Shown here: positions 18,181 to 26,098 of the stretch, piece after piece | How the letters are laid out: each line of letters opens with the position of its first letter | How positions within the stretch are numbered: the stretch's first letter is position 1 | From: Halocynthiibacter sp. SDUM655004 | GTDB lineage: Bacteria; Pseudomonadota; Alphaproteobacteria; Rhodobacterales; Rhodobacteraceae | Reading direction: 5' to 3' | Assembly: GCF_026015885.1 (NCBI RefSeq) | Contig: NZ_JAPDUG010000001.1 | Coordinates: 434,001-498,000 of the forward strand | DNA length: 64,000 nucleotides | Translations under genes and position numbers: made by a program | Notes under the pieces: generated by a model | What the model was told of the DNA's origin: nothing | What the model saw: the letters and a program-made list of their open reading frames with translations, nothing else | The model's database searches: none

Positions 18181-19053
18181 GTGCGCCACCTACAAATCTA
18201 TCGTGCAATTAAGACAATCGCAGAACAGGGATCGTTCCGTAAGGCCTCGGAATTATTAGCAATTTCTCCTTCTGCCTTGGTGCGGCAAGTGAAGGCTCTG
18301 GAAGATGAGCTTGGAGCGGAGCTTTTTGACCGGCTCCCGGTTGGTGTTCGGCTGTCGACGGTCGGAGAAATCTATCATCGCCACTTTATTGGGCACCTTG
18401 CTGAAATAGAACGCGCAAATGGAATCGTGTCCGACATGAAGGGCATGAGAATCGGGAGTGTTTCGGTGGCGGTAAGTCCGCAAATGGCGATAAGCTTCTT
18501 GCCGAATGAAATCGCCCCGTTTCGCGAAGAGCATCCCGGTGTGAGCTTTTCGACCATTTCGACAGGCGGCGAAGAGGCAAACACGATGCTCTTGGCGGGT
18601 TCGGCCGACCTCGGCCTTATCCTAGAGCCAACGGAGCGATCCGGTGTTGAGATGCTAGCGAGCAACGACATTTCGCTTTCGCTTGTTTTGCCGATTGGCA
18701 GCAAGACAGTGTTGTATCCGCATGAGTTGGAAGACCACGATGTGATCTTGCCAAGTCGCGGGACAGGGTTGCGGCGGCTTTTGGATACGCATTTCGCCTC
18801 AAAGCGACTAAGTGTACGCCCTGCTATGGAAGCGGATGTATTGCTGCCGCCGCGATTATCTCCGCGTCCAAGTTTGCAGTTTTGGCCTGCGCTCGGGCTC
18901 TCGGCTGATCTGGTTCAGCAAATGGGCGGACAGGTCGGGATTATGAACGGCATGCCACGAACACGGTTGGCGCTGTGCCAAATGGAAGGGCGACCGCTCC
19001 CTATTGCAGCGGCGCGGTTTGCGGGGCGCTTGAGTGAAAAGATCGGAGTTTAA
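18181..19053 (+). CDS. LysR-family transcriptional regulator, divergent from urtABCDE
   Basis: The 290-residue protein has an N-terminal LysR helix-turn-helix (GSFRKASELLAISPSALVRQVKALEDELGAELFDR) and a periplasmic-binding-like effector domain. The start is GTG 18181; the upstream extension to 18133 would put 16 non-family residues before the HTH. From 18843 to about 18893 the protein reads a proline-rich, unusual stretch (LLPPRLSPRPSL), whereas the -1 frame reads AAAAIISASKFAVLACA, which looks like the real effector-domain helix. A pair of compensating frameshifts is likely. The 3' end overlaps nirV by 4 bp. Confidence 0.85.
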   Translation: MRHLQIYRAIKTIAEQGSFRKASELLAISPSALVRQVKALEDELGAELFDRLPVGVRLSTVGEIYHRHFIGHLAEIERANGIVSDMKGMRIGSVSVAVSPQMAISFLPNEIAPFREEHPGVSFSTISTGGEEANTMLLAGSADLGLILEPTERSGVEMLASNDISLSLVLPIGSKTVLYPHELEDHDVILPSRGTGLRRLLDTHFASKRLSVRPAMEADVLLPPRLSPRPSLQFWPALGLSADLVQQMGGQVGIMNGMPRTRLALCQMEGRPLPIAAARFAGRLSEKIGV

Positions 19054-19781
19054 ACGCCGGGAACCGGTTTGTCGGTGACAAGGCGAAGGCCGAGATGGGC
19101 AGGAGGAGTGCCCACCGCACAGCCGCCGCGCGCAGGGTCGCGGGTAAAGATCGACATGGCCGCAACATGCTCGCCGCCCATCCAGAAAGCCGGACAGTTG
19201 TCTGCATTAAGGCCCAGTTCTTCGCCGGCATAGCAATCGGAGGTCCATTCCCAAACATTGCCGTTCAGGTCGGAGATGCCAGCGGATGTGGTTTTGAAGC
19301 TGCCAGTTGGGCGCAAGCTTCGGTTGATCTGTGGCTCCATGAGATATGCGGACGCCCAAGTTAGCTCCGGATCGGTAAAGATCGGGTCTTTCTTCTTCGG
19401 AAGAACCTCGGCGGCCATCTCGTTCCACTCGGCCAAAGTCGGCAAACGGAATTCGTGGCGCGATGTTTCGTTGATCCATGCAACATATTCGTTGATGTCC
19501 ATCCAGTTCAGACCGGTCGCGGGGTAATCATCGCCTGATTTCCGCTCTCGCATCTGAATACTGCATGCACCAGCCTCATAGCATCGGTTCCATTCTGCGG
19601 TGGTGACGCTGAATTTCTGAACATAAACGCGGCGACCATCGGCAAATTCAACAGGCGCCATAAGTGGAATGTATTCGACGTTAGGCCCCCGAAGAGGCCC
19701 AACAGTGATCGCAGCCACACCCATTGCCAAACCAGCCAAGGCTGTTAGCCCAAGGATTAGTTTTTTAGAAGCAATAGACAT
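19050..19781 (-). CDS. nirV: NirV, formylglycine-generating-enzyme-fold protein
   Basis: NirV-like proteins accompany copper nitrite reductase; their role is not settled. The 243-residue product has an N-terminal membrane anchor or signal (residues 6-25), then the SUMF1/FGE fold: VTTAEWNRCYEAGAC, YPATGLNWMDINEYVAWIN, FRLPTLAEWNEMA, SDLNGNVWEWTSDC and a C-terminal GLRLV. ATG 19781 is chosen; a GTG at 19808, directly after the nirK stop, would add nine residues. It lies downstream of nirK in the same transcript. Confidence 0.88.
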   Translation of the reverse strand: MSIASKKLILGLTALAGLAMGVAAITVGPLRGPNVEYIPLMAPVEFADGRRVYVQKFSVTTAEWNRCYEAGACSIQMRERKSGDDYPATGLNWMDINEYVAWINETSRHEFRLPTLAEWNEMAAEVLPKKKDPIFTDPELTWASAYLMEPQINRSLRPTGSFKTTSAGISDLNGNVWEWTSDCYAGEELGLNADNCPAFWMGGEHVAAMSIFTRDPARGGCAVGTPPAHLGLRLVTDKPVPGV

Positions 19782-19808
19782 AGCTGCGACTTTCTTAGTG
19801 TGTGGCAC

Positions 19809-21023
19809 TTAGCTGCCGATTGGCTGTGGAGCGACGACCTGTTCCATTAGCTCGTTGTCCCATTCGCCTTCGACGACGAAGTGTGCGGATGCACCGAGCA
19901 AGGTTGCTTCGATCAAGTTGTGGTTTACATAGGCGTACACACCTGGCTGAAGGAAAGTGTACATCGCTGCACCGGCAGAGCCGCCGCGGATGAACCATGT
20001 TTCAAAGCCGGTTTGTGGCGCGTCAGTAAAGCTGCCGCCTTCCCAGAGGTAATCCGCGTGGCCGCCAATAAGGTGAGGACGTGTGTCGCGGTTCGCTTGG
20101 GCGTGGATCATAAGGACGGTGTTGCCAACCTTGGATTTCAGCGCATTTTCACCTGTCAAGGCGCCCACGGCACCGTTGAATACGGAGTGAGTTGGGATCA
20201 GGCCGCGCATTGCATCGAGTGCATCGGAGTAATCTTCACCAGCGTCTTCGTATTGGATGTATTCGCCGTCTTCGTTCATTGGCAGGTAATAGTCCTGCTC
20301 ACCGATGTATGCGATTTCGTCGTAACGGAGTGGGTTACCTTCGCCGTCTTTCAGACCGTCACGTGGCAGAACCATTACCGCGCCGTTCATACCTTTACAC
20401 ACGTGGTAAGGGATCATCGCGCCGCCTGGGGCACAGTGATAAACAAACACGCCTGGTTTTGTTGCCTTCCAGCGTAGGACGGTTTCTTCACCTGGGAGAA
20501 CGTGGGTCAGACCACCGCCACCAAGCGCACCTGTGGAGGAGTGGAAATCGATGTTGTGCTCGAACACAGAGGACTCTGGGTTGGAGAGTGTCAGTTCAAC
20601 ATAGTCGCCTTCATGAACAATGATCAGCGGACCAGGAACAGAACCATTATATGTCAGAGCCCAGACTTTTGCGTCTGTGTCTTCGTCAACGGTCATCAGC
20701 TTTTCTTCAATGTCAAAGCGCACTTCGACGATTTTCGGACCACCAGTTGCAACTTGATCATGCTCAGGAGCAAAAGGAGGCATCACCATTTCCTGCTTGA
20801 CGCGAGGGAGGTGGGAAAGGTCAACGGCTTTACCGGACACTTCTTGTTTTTCAGCAACGGGAAGGACCATGCCTTCGCGTGTTTTTGAGAGTTTAGGAGC
20901 AGCGCGTCGTGCGGATGCCATTGCAGGAACAGCACCTGAGAGCATCGCAGCACCTGCGAGAGCGGACCCTGTTAGAACAGAGCGGCGGCTAGGTTTGAAG
21001 CCAATCTTTTTAGAGGCGGTCAT
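19809..21023 (-). CDS. nirK: Copper-containing nitrite reductase NirK
   Basis: NirK reduces nitrite to nitric oxide in the periplasm. The 404-residue precursor carries a Tat-type signal (SRRSVLTG, residues about 13-20). Two cupredoxin domains follow. Type 1 copper ligands are visible in [20 protein letters not shown] and KGMNG; type 2 ligands include the HNID His pair region, LIGGHADY and the C-terminal VNHNLIEA. The start at 21023 has GGAAGGA 8 bp upstream; the earlier in-frame start at 21056 is rejected. Two FNR-type boxes lie 143-180 bp upstream. Confidence 0.97.
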   Translation of the reverse strand: MTASKKIGFKPSRRSVLTGSALAGAAMLSGAVPAMASARRAAPKLSKTREGMVLPVAEKQEVSGKAVDLSHLPRVKQEMVMPPFAPEHDQVATGGPKIVEVRFDIEEKLMTVDEDTDAKVWALTYNGSVPGPLIIVHEGDYVELTLSNPESSVFEHNIDFHSSTGALGGGGLTHVLPGEETVLRWKATKPGVFVYHCAPGGAMIPYHVCKGMNGAVMVLPRDGLKDGEGNPLRYDEIAYIGEQDYYLPMNEDGEYIQYEDAGEDYSDALDAMRGLIPTHSVFNGAVGALTGENALKSKVGNTVLMIHAQANRDTRPHLIGGHADYLWEGGSFTDAPQTGFETWFIRGGSAGAAMYTFLQPGVYAYVNHNLIEATLLGASAHFVVEGEWDNELMEQVVAPQPIGS

Positions 21024-21166
21024 TTCAATGTCCTTCCAACTTTGCCGCGCTGTCATCGCGCAGCTTCATTCGGATTATTGCCGGATTTTTCCGGTCATTA
21101 TCCCGACCAGATTCGGTTTGTTCTGGTCGTTGGAAGGGACATTGCTGCAAGAATCATTTGCGCGCT

Positions 21167-21180
21167 TTGATCGACATCAA
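21167..21180. promoter_or_regulatory. FNR/Dnr-type box before nirK (perfect)
   Basis: TTGATCGACATCAA matches the FNR consensus TTGAT-N4-ATCAA at all ten positions. It lies 143 bp upstream of the nirK start and is centred 22 bp (two helical turns) from a second box. Confidence 0.75.
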
Positions 21181-21188
21181 CCGAATTC

Positions 21189-21202
21189 TTGACATTGATC
21201 AA
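21189..21202. promoter_or_regulatory. FNR/Dnr-type box before nirK (second, one mismatch)
   Basis: TTGACATTGATCAA matches the FNR consensus at nine of ten positions. Same-face spacing to the perfect box suggests cooperative or dual (FNR plus NO-sensing Dnr/NnrR) binding. Confidence 0.65.
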
Positions 21203-21277
21203 CTCGCTTGAATGGTACAATGGGAGCGGATTTCGTTCGGTGTTAAGATATTGAAAATAGTCATTAAAAGTTAATTA

Positions 21278-21315
21278 AGTCGCAGCGCGACAGGTTGCCC
21301 CGTAGCGCTGCGACT
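21278..21315 (-). terminator. Inverted repeat downstream of norD
   Basis: AGTCGCAGCGC (21278-21288) and GCGCTGCGACT (21305-21315) form a perfect 11-bp stem with a 16-base loop, 28 bp past the norD stop. On the norD strand it is followed by TTAATTAACTTTT, a weak U-rich tail. It most likely ends the norCBQD transcript and separates it from nirKV. Confidence 0.65.
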
Positions 21316-21342
21316 TTCAATATTGGAGAGTTTTTCTCTAAT

Positions 21343-23286
21343 TTATGCGCACGTGAGTTGGCGATAGATTTGCGGTAATGCCGCAGTCAGGTGGTCAGGG
21401 TTCGGAATGACCGAGAACCGACCCGAGCCGAACATCCGCGAGAACCAAGCCTTGGATTTGGCGTCAATCGTGATGCCATAGACCGCCGCACCTCCGCGCC
21501 GCGCTTCGCGGATCGCCATGCGGGTGTCTTCGATGCCGTGGCGACCTTCGTAGTGGTCCAGATCGTTGGGTTTCCCGTCTGTCAGGATCAGGAGAAGCTT
21601 GCGTTGCTGGCTCTGTTTCTGAAGGTCAACGCTGACGTGGCGGATTGCAGCGCCAAGGCGTGTGTAAAAGCCGGGCCGAAGCGCTGCGATCTTGGCTTCG
21701 ACATTTAGTGACATATCTTCGTCGAACGCTTTGCAGCGGTTCACATAGACACGGTTCCGTTTCAGCGAAGAGAACGAGTTGATTGCAAACGTGTCGCCGC
21801 AGGCATTCAGCCCCCAAGACAATGCAGCCATCGCCTCGCGTTCAATTTCGATTACAGGGCGGCCCGCGACAACGCTTTCGGTTGAGCGGGACGTATCGAG
21901 CAAGATCGACACCGCCAAATCTCGGGCCTCTGGGCGGGATTGCCGCCAGATGCGGTTGCTGCCGTGGCCGCAGGCCGAGATGTCGACATAGGATCTCACC
22001 GCGGCTTCGAGGTCGAGGTCTTCACCGTCTGGCTGGGCGGGAAGGATAACGCGACCAGGGCGCAGGGCTTCGAACTGGCGGCGCACAGCCTGAATACGGC
22101 GCTTGGCGCGCGGGTCTGTTTGAAAGGCAGCTTGCGCATCACTCGGTTCGGCGGGCGCGTCAAACACACAGGTGTGGTCCTGCATATAAGCGCCGGTGCG
22201 AGCGTCCCATTCAGGATATGTGAACTGTCCCGAAATGGCTTCGCGGTCCACATCTTCGGGCGCGAGATCTAGGTGCAGTTTCAGTTTGGTTGCGGGCGCC
22301 TTGCTGATCTGGCCAAGGCCGATTTCTTCTTGATCGTCGGCGGCCTTCTTGGCGTCGTCGTTATCGTCATCATCGACGCGGCGGTTGAGGTTAAGGAACT
22401 CTGCCCAGCTTAGGATGCCTTCGAATTTGTGTAGGATTAGGCTGTCTTTGCGCTCCGCTTGATCCGATTTGCGGCGGCGGGCGCGGTGTGTCTTGCCGGA
22501 GGTGTTCTCTTCGGGCGTGCCTTCTGTGTCGCGTGTCTCTAGGTCGCTCGGCGCGCTGAATGTTACGTCGCGCAACTCCGGCCAGATTGGCACAGGCTGG
22601 AACGGCTTATATCCGCGAGGTACGGGCAAATCGGCGGGAATGTTGCCAGAGAGGGCCGCTTCGTAAAAGGATTTCGCAAGGGCGCGTTCGGGCGTTTCGC
22701 CGATCAGGAGACCACAGAGAGCTGCTTCAACGGCAGCTTCGTATTTCGGAAGGTTCGCGATTTTGCGCGCGGCAACGGACGCAGCGGAGAGATCGCGGTG
22801 CAAGCCGGCAAGTCCAGGGCAATCCTCAACAACAGCGCCGCACATTTTATGCGCTTCAGAAAGGGCGCGAAGATCGCGTTCGAGCGGGTTCTCGGCTTCG
22901 ACGTAGCGGCCTGCGTGGGCGCTTGCGGCGGTAAGCCAGAGATAAAGCGCGGCGTTTGCTTCGCGCGCGGGGAATAGGGCCAGTCGAGCGGGAAGGCGTA
23001 GGGCCTCCCCGTCGAAACTGGTGCGGGGCAGGGCTTCAACTTCGGTGCCCAAGCGCCGCTTGAAGGACAGCCGGTGATGGCTGCTTTCGTCTTCTGTTGG
23101 TCGAATTTCAACGGATGGGGCGCCGCCAAGTGCGCGGAAAAAGACCGCCAGACGCCCCGACACTTCGCCAAGCTCCACAGAGGCTTCGGGATAGCGTTGG
23201 GGTGCGTCGATCCGGCTGGCGAGGCCGTGCCAGATCTTGCCTACGGTTTCTTCGGGTTCCCAAGGTTCAAATTCGACAAGGGCCAT
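21343..23286 (-). CDS. norD: Nitric oxide reductase accessory protein NorD (VWA domain)
   Basis: NorD partners the AAA ATPase NorQ; in denitrifiers the pair is needed for active cNOR, probably for inserting its non-haem iron. The 647-residue cytoplasmic protein has a C-terminal VWA domain with a complete MIDAS (DTSRST, the TRLG threonine, and TDGKPND) over residues about 455-640, and a charged middle region with a KKAADDQ linker. It follows norQ by 3 bp and ends the norCBQD operon. Confidence 0.93.
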   Translation of the reverse strand: MALVEFEPWEPEETVGKIWHGLASRIDAPQRYPEASVELGEVSGRLAVFFRALGGAPSVEIRPTEDESSHHRLSFKRRLGTEVEALPRTSFDGEALRLPARLALFPAREANAALYLWLTAASAHAGRYVEAENPLERDLRALSEAHKMCGAVVEDCPGLAGLHRDLSAASVAARKIANLPKYEAAVEAALCGLLIGETPERALAKSFYEAALSGNIPADLPVPRGYKPFQPVPIWPELRDVTFSAPSDLETRDTEGTPEENTSGKTHRARRRKSDQAERKDSLILHKFEGILSWAEFLNLNRRVDDDDNDDAKKAADDQEEIGLGQISKAPATKLKLHLDLAPEDVDREAISGQFTYPEWDARTGAYMQDHTCVFDAPAEPSDAQAAFQTDPRAKRRIQAVRRQFEALRPGRVILPAQPDGEDLDLEAAVRSYVDISACGHGSNRIWRQSRPEARDLAVSILLDTSRSTESVVAGRPVIEIEREAMAALSWGLNACGDTFAINSFSSLKRNRVYVNRCKAFDEDMSLNVEAKIAALRPGFYTRLGAAIRHVSVDLQKQSQQRKLLLILTDGKPNDLDHYEGRHGIEDTRMAIREARRGGAAVYGITIDAKSKAWFSRMFGSGRFSVIPNPDHLTAALPQIYRQLTCA

Positions 23287-23289
23287 GAT

Positions 23290-24099
23290 TTATCCAAACA
23301 CTGCTGTGACCAGATCCAGTAGGCCGGTCTTTACATCTTCGTCATCGGTGAGCGGTTCGATCATTGCTGCTTCGATGGCGCGTTCAATGGGCATTCCTTG
23401 AACGACAAGCGTTGCCGCATAAACGATCAAACGGGTCGAGACACCTTCTTCGAGGTCTTGGCCCTTGAGCGCACGCAGCTTATTCGCAAGCCGCACCAGC
23501 CCTTTGGCTCGATCCGCATCGATGCCTGTTTCGCGCAAAACAACGTCGATCTCGCGCTCTGCATCGGGGAAGTCGAACGCAACCGAGAGAAAGCGCTGAC
23601 GTGTCGAAGGTTTGAGCGTTTTAAGGATGTTTTGGTAGCCCGGGTTATAGGATGCCACGAGCATGAACCCATCAGCGGCCTCAAGCTCTTCGCCCGTGCG
23701 GTCAATCGGCAGGATGCGCCGATCATCCGTCAGCGGGTGAAGCACAACGGTCACGTCCTTGCGCGCTTCGACCACCTCATCGAGGTAACAAATCGCGCCC
23801 TCACGCACCGCGCGAGTTAGCGGCCCGTCAACCCAAACCGTTTCGCCGCCCTTAAGAAGGTAACGCCCGATCAGGTCAGCGGCGGAGAGGTCGTCATGGC
23901 AGGCCACAGTATAGAGCGGCCGACCGAGCTTTGCGGCCATGTGGCTTACGAAACGTGTTTTACCACAGCCGGTTGGCCCTTTGAGGAGCAGGGGCAGATT
24001 GTTCTCTGCCGCTGCTGCGAATACGTCGCATTCATCCCCTTGCGGGAGGTAGAAAGGGGCGGTTGCCCCTTCCATTTCGAGTGTGTCCTTAGCCATCAT
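23290..24099 (-). CDS. norQ: Nitric oxide reductase accessory ATPase NorQ (MoxR-type AAA+)
   Basis: The 269-residue AAA+ ATPase has Walker A GPTGCGKT near residue 41, Walker B CYLDEV, sensor 1 ASYNPGYQN and the arginine-finger region STRQRF. NorQ works with NorD in assembling NO reductase. It overlaps the norB stop by 4 bp. A second ATG immediately follows the first (24096), so the start could be one residue later. Confidence 0.95.
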   Translation of the reverse strand: MMAKDTLEMEGATAPFYLPQGDECDVFAAAAENNLPLLLKGPTGCGKTRFVSHMAAKLGRPLYTVACHDDLSAADLIGRYLLKGGETVWVDGPLTRAVREGAICYLDEVVEARKDVTVVLHPLTDDRRILPIDRTGEELEAADGFMLVASYNPGYQNILKTLKPSTRQRFLSVAFDFPDAEREIDVVLRETGIDADRAKGLVRLANKLRALKGQDLEEGVSTRLIVYAATLVVQGMPIERAIEAAMIEPLTDDEDVKTGLLDLVTAVFG

Positions 24100-25460
24100 T
24101 CAGCCGCCTCTGTTGGAGATGCAGAGATAACCTCACTGCGTGGTACGAAAATGGCATAGAGGTACAGGGCCACACCAAGGAACACGACAACGCCAGAGCC
24201 GAAGCGCATCCAGTAGAAGAGTGTGAGGTAATCCTGAACATCCATGTAGTAGTCCCCGATCACACGCTGCATGTGGGTCTGGATTGTACCGGCGAAAGTC
24301 AGCACGAATGTCATGAAGACCATACCACCAGACATGAGCCAGAACGACGCCATGTTGAGCACTTGGTTATAGGGATCGCGGTTCTTAAGGATCGGCATTG
24401 CATAGGCCATGATCGCAAGGTTCAGCGATACATATGCGCCGAAGAAGGCGAGGTGGCCGTGCGCCGCTGTGATCTGGGTGCCGTGTGTGTAGAAGTTCAC
24501 ACCGTGCAAAGTATGCAGGAAGCCCCAGACACCAGCGCCGAAGAACGCCAATGTGGCACAACCAAGCGACCAGAGAAGCGCAGCTTTGTTGGGGTGATCC
24601 CGACGACCCTTCCAAACCATCACGAAGGCAAATGCCATCATGCCGAAGAATGGAACGACCTCGAGTGCAGAGAACACAGAACCGAGCCACTGCCAGTAAC
24701 CAGGCGCACCGATCCAGAAGTAGTGGTGACCTGTTCCGAGGATGCCGGAGAACAGCGCAGCCGCTACGATCACATAGAGCCACTTTTCAACAACCTCGCG
24801 GTCAACACCTGTAAGCTTGAGCATCAGGTACGCAAGGATCGACGCCATGATCAATTCCCAGACGCCTTCCACCCAAAGGTGAACAACATACCACCAGTAC
24901 ATTTTGTCGAGTGACAGGTTCTCAGGGTTGTAGAAGGAGAAGAGGAACAGAAGCGCAAGGCCCCAAAGCCCCAACAGAAGGATGTTGGTAATGGCTGTTT
25001 TCTTACCCTTCAACACAGTCATTGTGACGTTGTAGAGGAAGATCAGCGCTGCAACGACGATACCGGCCTTGACCCATTTGGGTTGCTCAAGGAATTCGCG
25101 ACCCTCTTTCCCAAGGAAGAAGTTGCCTTCGAACAGGTTGAACACATAGGTCAGAACCACACCAAGCGTGCCGATCACAAGAATGGCAAGCTGGATATAG
25201 GCCAGTTTAGGTGAGTGAATTTCGCGCTCTGCTTCCTCGGGAATAAGGAAGTAAGCCGCGCCGAAGAAGCCCAGCAGAAGCCAGACGATCAGGCTGTTTG
25301 TGTGCAGCATCCGCACAATGTTAAAGGGCAACAACTCCGATAGAGTGTTGGGCATGACATAGATCCAGCCCGCCAGCAGACCGCCGAGGATTTGGATTGC
25401 AAATAGCCCAAGAGCGCAGATAAAATACGCGTAGGCGATTTTTTGGGTTTGATATTTCAT
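24096..25460 (-). CDS. norB: Nitric oxide reductase large subunit NorB
   Basis: NorB is the catalytic integral membrane subunit of cytochrome-c-dependent NO reductase, turning two NO into N2O. The 454-residue length and about 12 helices fit cNOR rather than the longer quinol qNOR. Haem and FeB ligand regions are visible: HLWVEGVWELI, GTGHHYFWIG and HGHLAFFGAYV. It sits 14 bp after norC. Confidence 0.97.
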   Translation of the reverse strand: MKYQTQKIAYAYFICALGLFAIQILGGLLAGWIYVMPNTLSELLPFNIVRMLHTNSLIVWLLLGFFGAAYFLIPEEAEREIHSPKLAYIQLAILVIGTLGVVLTYVFNLFEGNFFLGKEGREFLEQPKWVKAGIVVAALIFLYNVTMTVLKGKKTAITNILLLGLWGLALLFLFSFYNPENLSLDKMYWWYVVHLWVEGVWELIMASILAYLMLKLTGVDREVVEKWLYVIVAAALFSGILGTGHHYFWIGAPGYWQWLGSVFSALEVVPFFGMMAFAFVMVWKGRRDHPNKAALLWSLGCATLAFFGAGVWGFLHTLHGVNFYTHGTQITAAHGHLAFFGAYVSLNLAIMAYAMPILKNRDPYNQVLNMASFWLMSGGMVFMTFVLTFAGTIQTHMQRVIGDYYMDVQDYLTLFYWMRFGSGVVVFLGVALYLYAIFVPRSEVISASPTEAAE

Positions 25461-25474
25461 CTCGGTGTCCTTTC

Positions 25475-25927
25475 CTAGCCTGCCTCGTTTGGCGGCCAGC
25501 CTTGGGTGTCAATTGTTCCGGTCCAGAGCAGGAAGTCCGAAAGCGCACGAATATCTTCGTCGCTCAGGTTGAAGTTCGGCATCTGGCGACGCCCTTCGAT
25601 TCCTGTTGGTTGAGCTTCCATCCAGCCTTTGAGAGCCTCAAAAGCGGTCTCTGGGTCATCGTCCACGCCCCAGCGGATCATCACGTTGCCGACTTCGGGG
25701 GCAAAGTACGCACCCTCGCCGAGAATGGAGTGGCAGTTGATGCAGGAATGGTGTTCCCAAACTGCTTTGCCGTGGGCCACGCTTTCAGTGAGGCCTTCGG
25801 CATCCGTCGATTCCGTTACGATGTAGTTGTGAGAGTGGATCGAGAGGCCAATAAAGATGGCTATGAAAAACAATGACCCGCCATAGAATATGTTTCGGGC
25901 CATGCTTTTGGTCATGACTTCGCGCAT
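25475..25927 (-). CDS. norC: Nitric oxide reductase cytochrome c subunit NorC
   Basis: NorC is the membrane-anchored c-type cytochrome that feeds electrons to NorB. The 150-residue protein has one N-terminal membrane helix (residues about 13-32) and a periplasmic cytochrome domain with the haem motif CINCH and a distal Met in GRRQMPNF. ATG 25927 is supported by AAGGAGAG about 6 bp upstream; a second ATG at 25915 is less likely. It heads norCBQD. Confidence 0.96.
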   Translation of the reverse strand: MREVMTKSMARNIFYGGSLFFIAIFIGLSIHSHNYIVTESTDAEGLTESVAHGKAVWEHHSCINCHSILGEGAYFAPEVGNVMIRWGVDDDPETAFEALKGWMEAQPTGIEGRRQMPNFNLSDEDIRALSDFLLWTGTIDTQGWPPNEAG

Positions 25928-25991
25928 TGCGCTCTCCTTCTTCGGAGGGTTTCAGATGGTGCTGAAATGCGGGAAGTTAGATGCGCTCGCC

Positions 25992-26005
25992 TTGATCATT
26001 CTCAA
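25992..26005. promoter_or_regulatory. FNR/Dnr-type box before norC
   Basis: TTGATCATTCTCAA matches TTGAT-N4-ATCAA at nine of ten positions and lies 64 bp before the norC start, a usual place for class II activation. Confidence 0.65.
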
Positions 26006-26056
26006 TTAGAAGGAATTTTGTCAGTTTTTTGTGACTGTTATTCTCGAATCGAAAAA

Positions 26057-26077
26057 GCGACCCCGAATTGGGGCCGC
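26057..26077 (-). terminator. Rho-independent terminator after nnrS (bidirectional)
   Basis: GCGACCCC (26057-26064) pairs with GGGGCCGC (26070-26077), with one A/C mismatch and a five-base loop. AAAAA precedes it and TTTTGTTTTT follows, so U-runs exist on both strands. On the minus strand it lies 22 bp past the nnrS stop and insulates nnrS from norC. Confidence 0.8.
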
Positions 26078-26098
26078 TTTTGTTTTTGTAGTTGAATA

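Larger units (their letters stand above)
21024..21342. other. 319-bp intergenic region, nirK promoter and norD terminator
   Basis: This is the only stretch over 300 bp without a gene. It holds two FNR-type boxes (21167-21180 and 21189-21202) on the nirK side and a long inverted repeat (21278-21315) just past the norD stop. Its sequence is AT-rich near 21230-21280 (for example TTAATTAAG). I saw no credible small ORF in it. Confidence 0.7.

Noticed and set aside
19881-20477. 198-residue ORF on the plus strand
   Set aside because: It is antisense to nirK, whose copper ligands are all readable.
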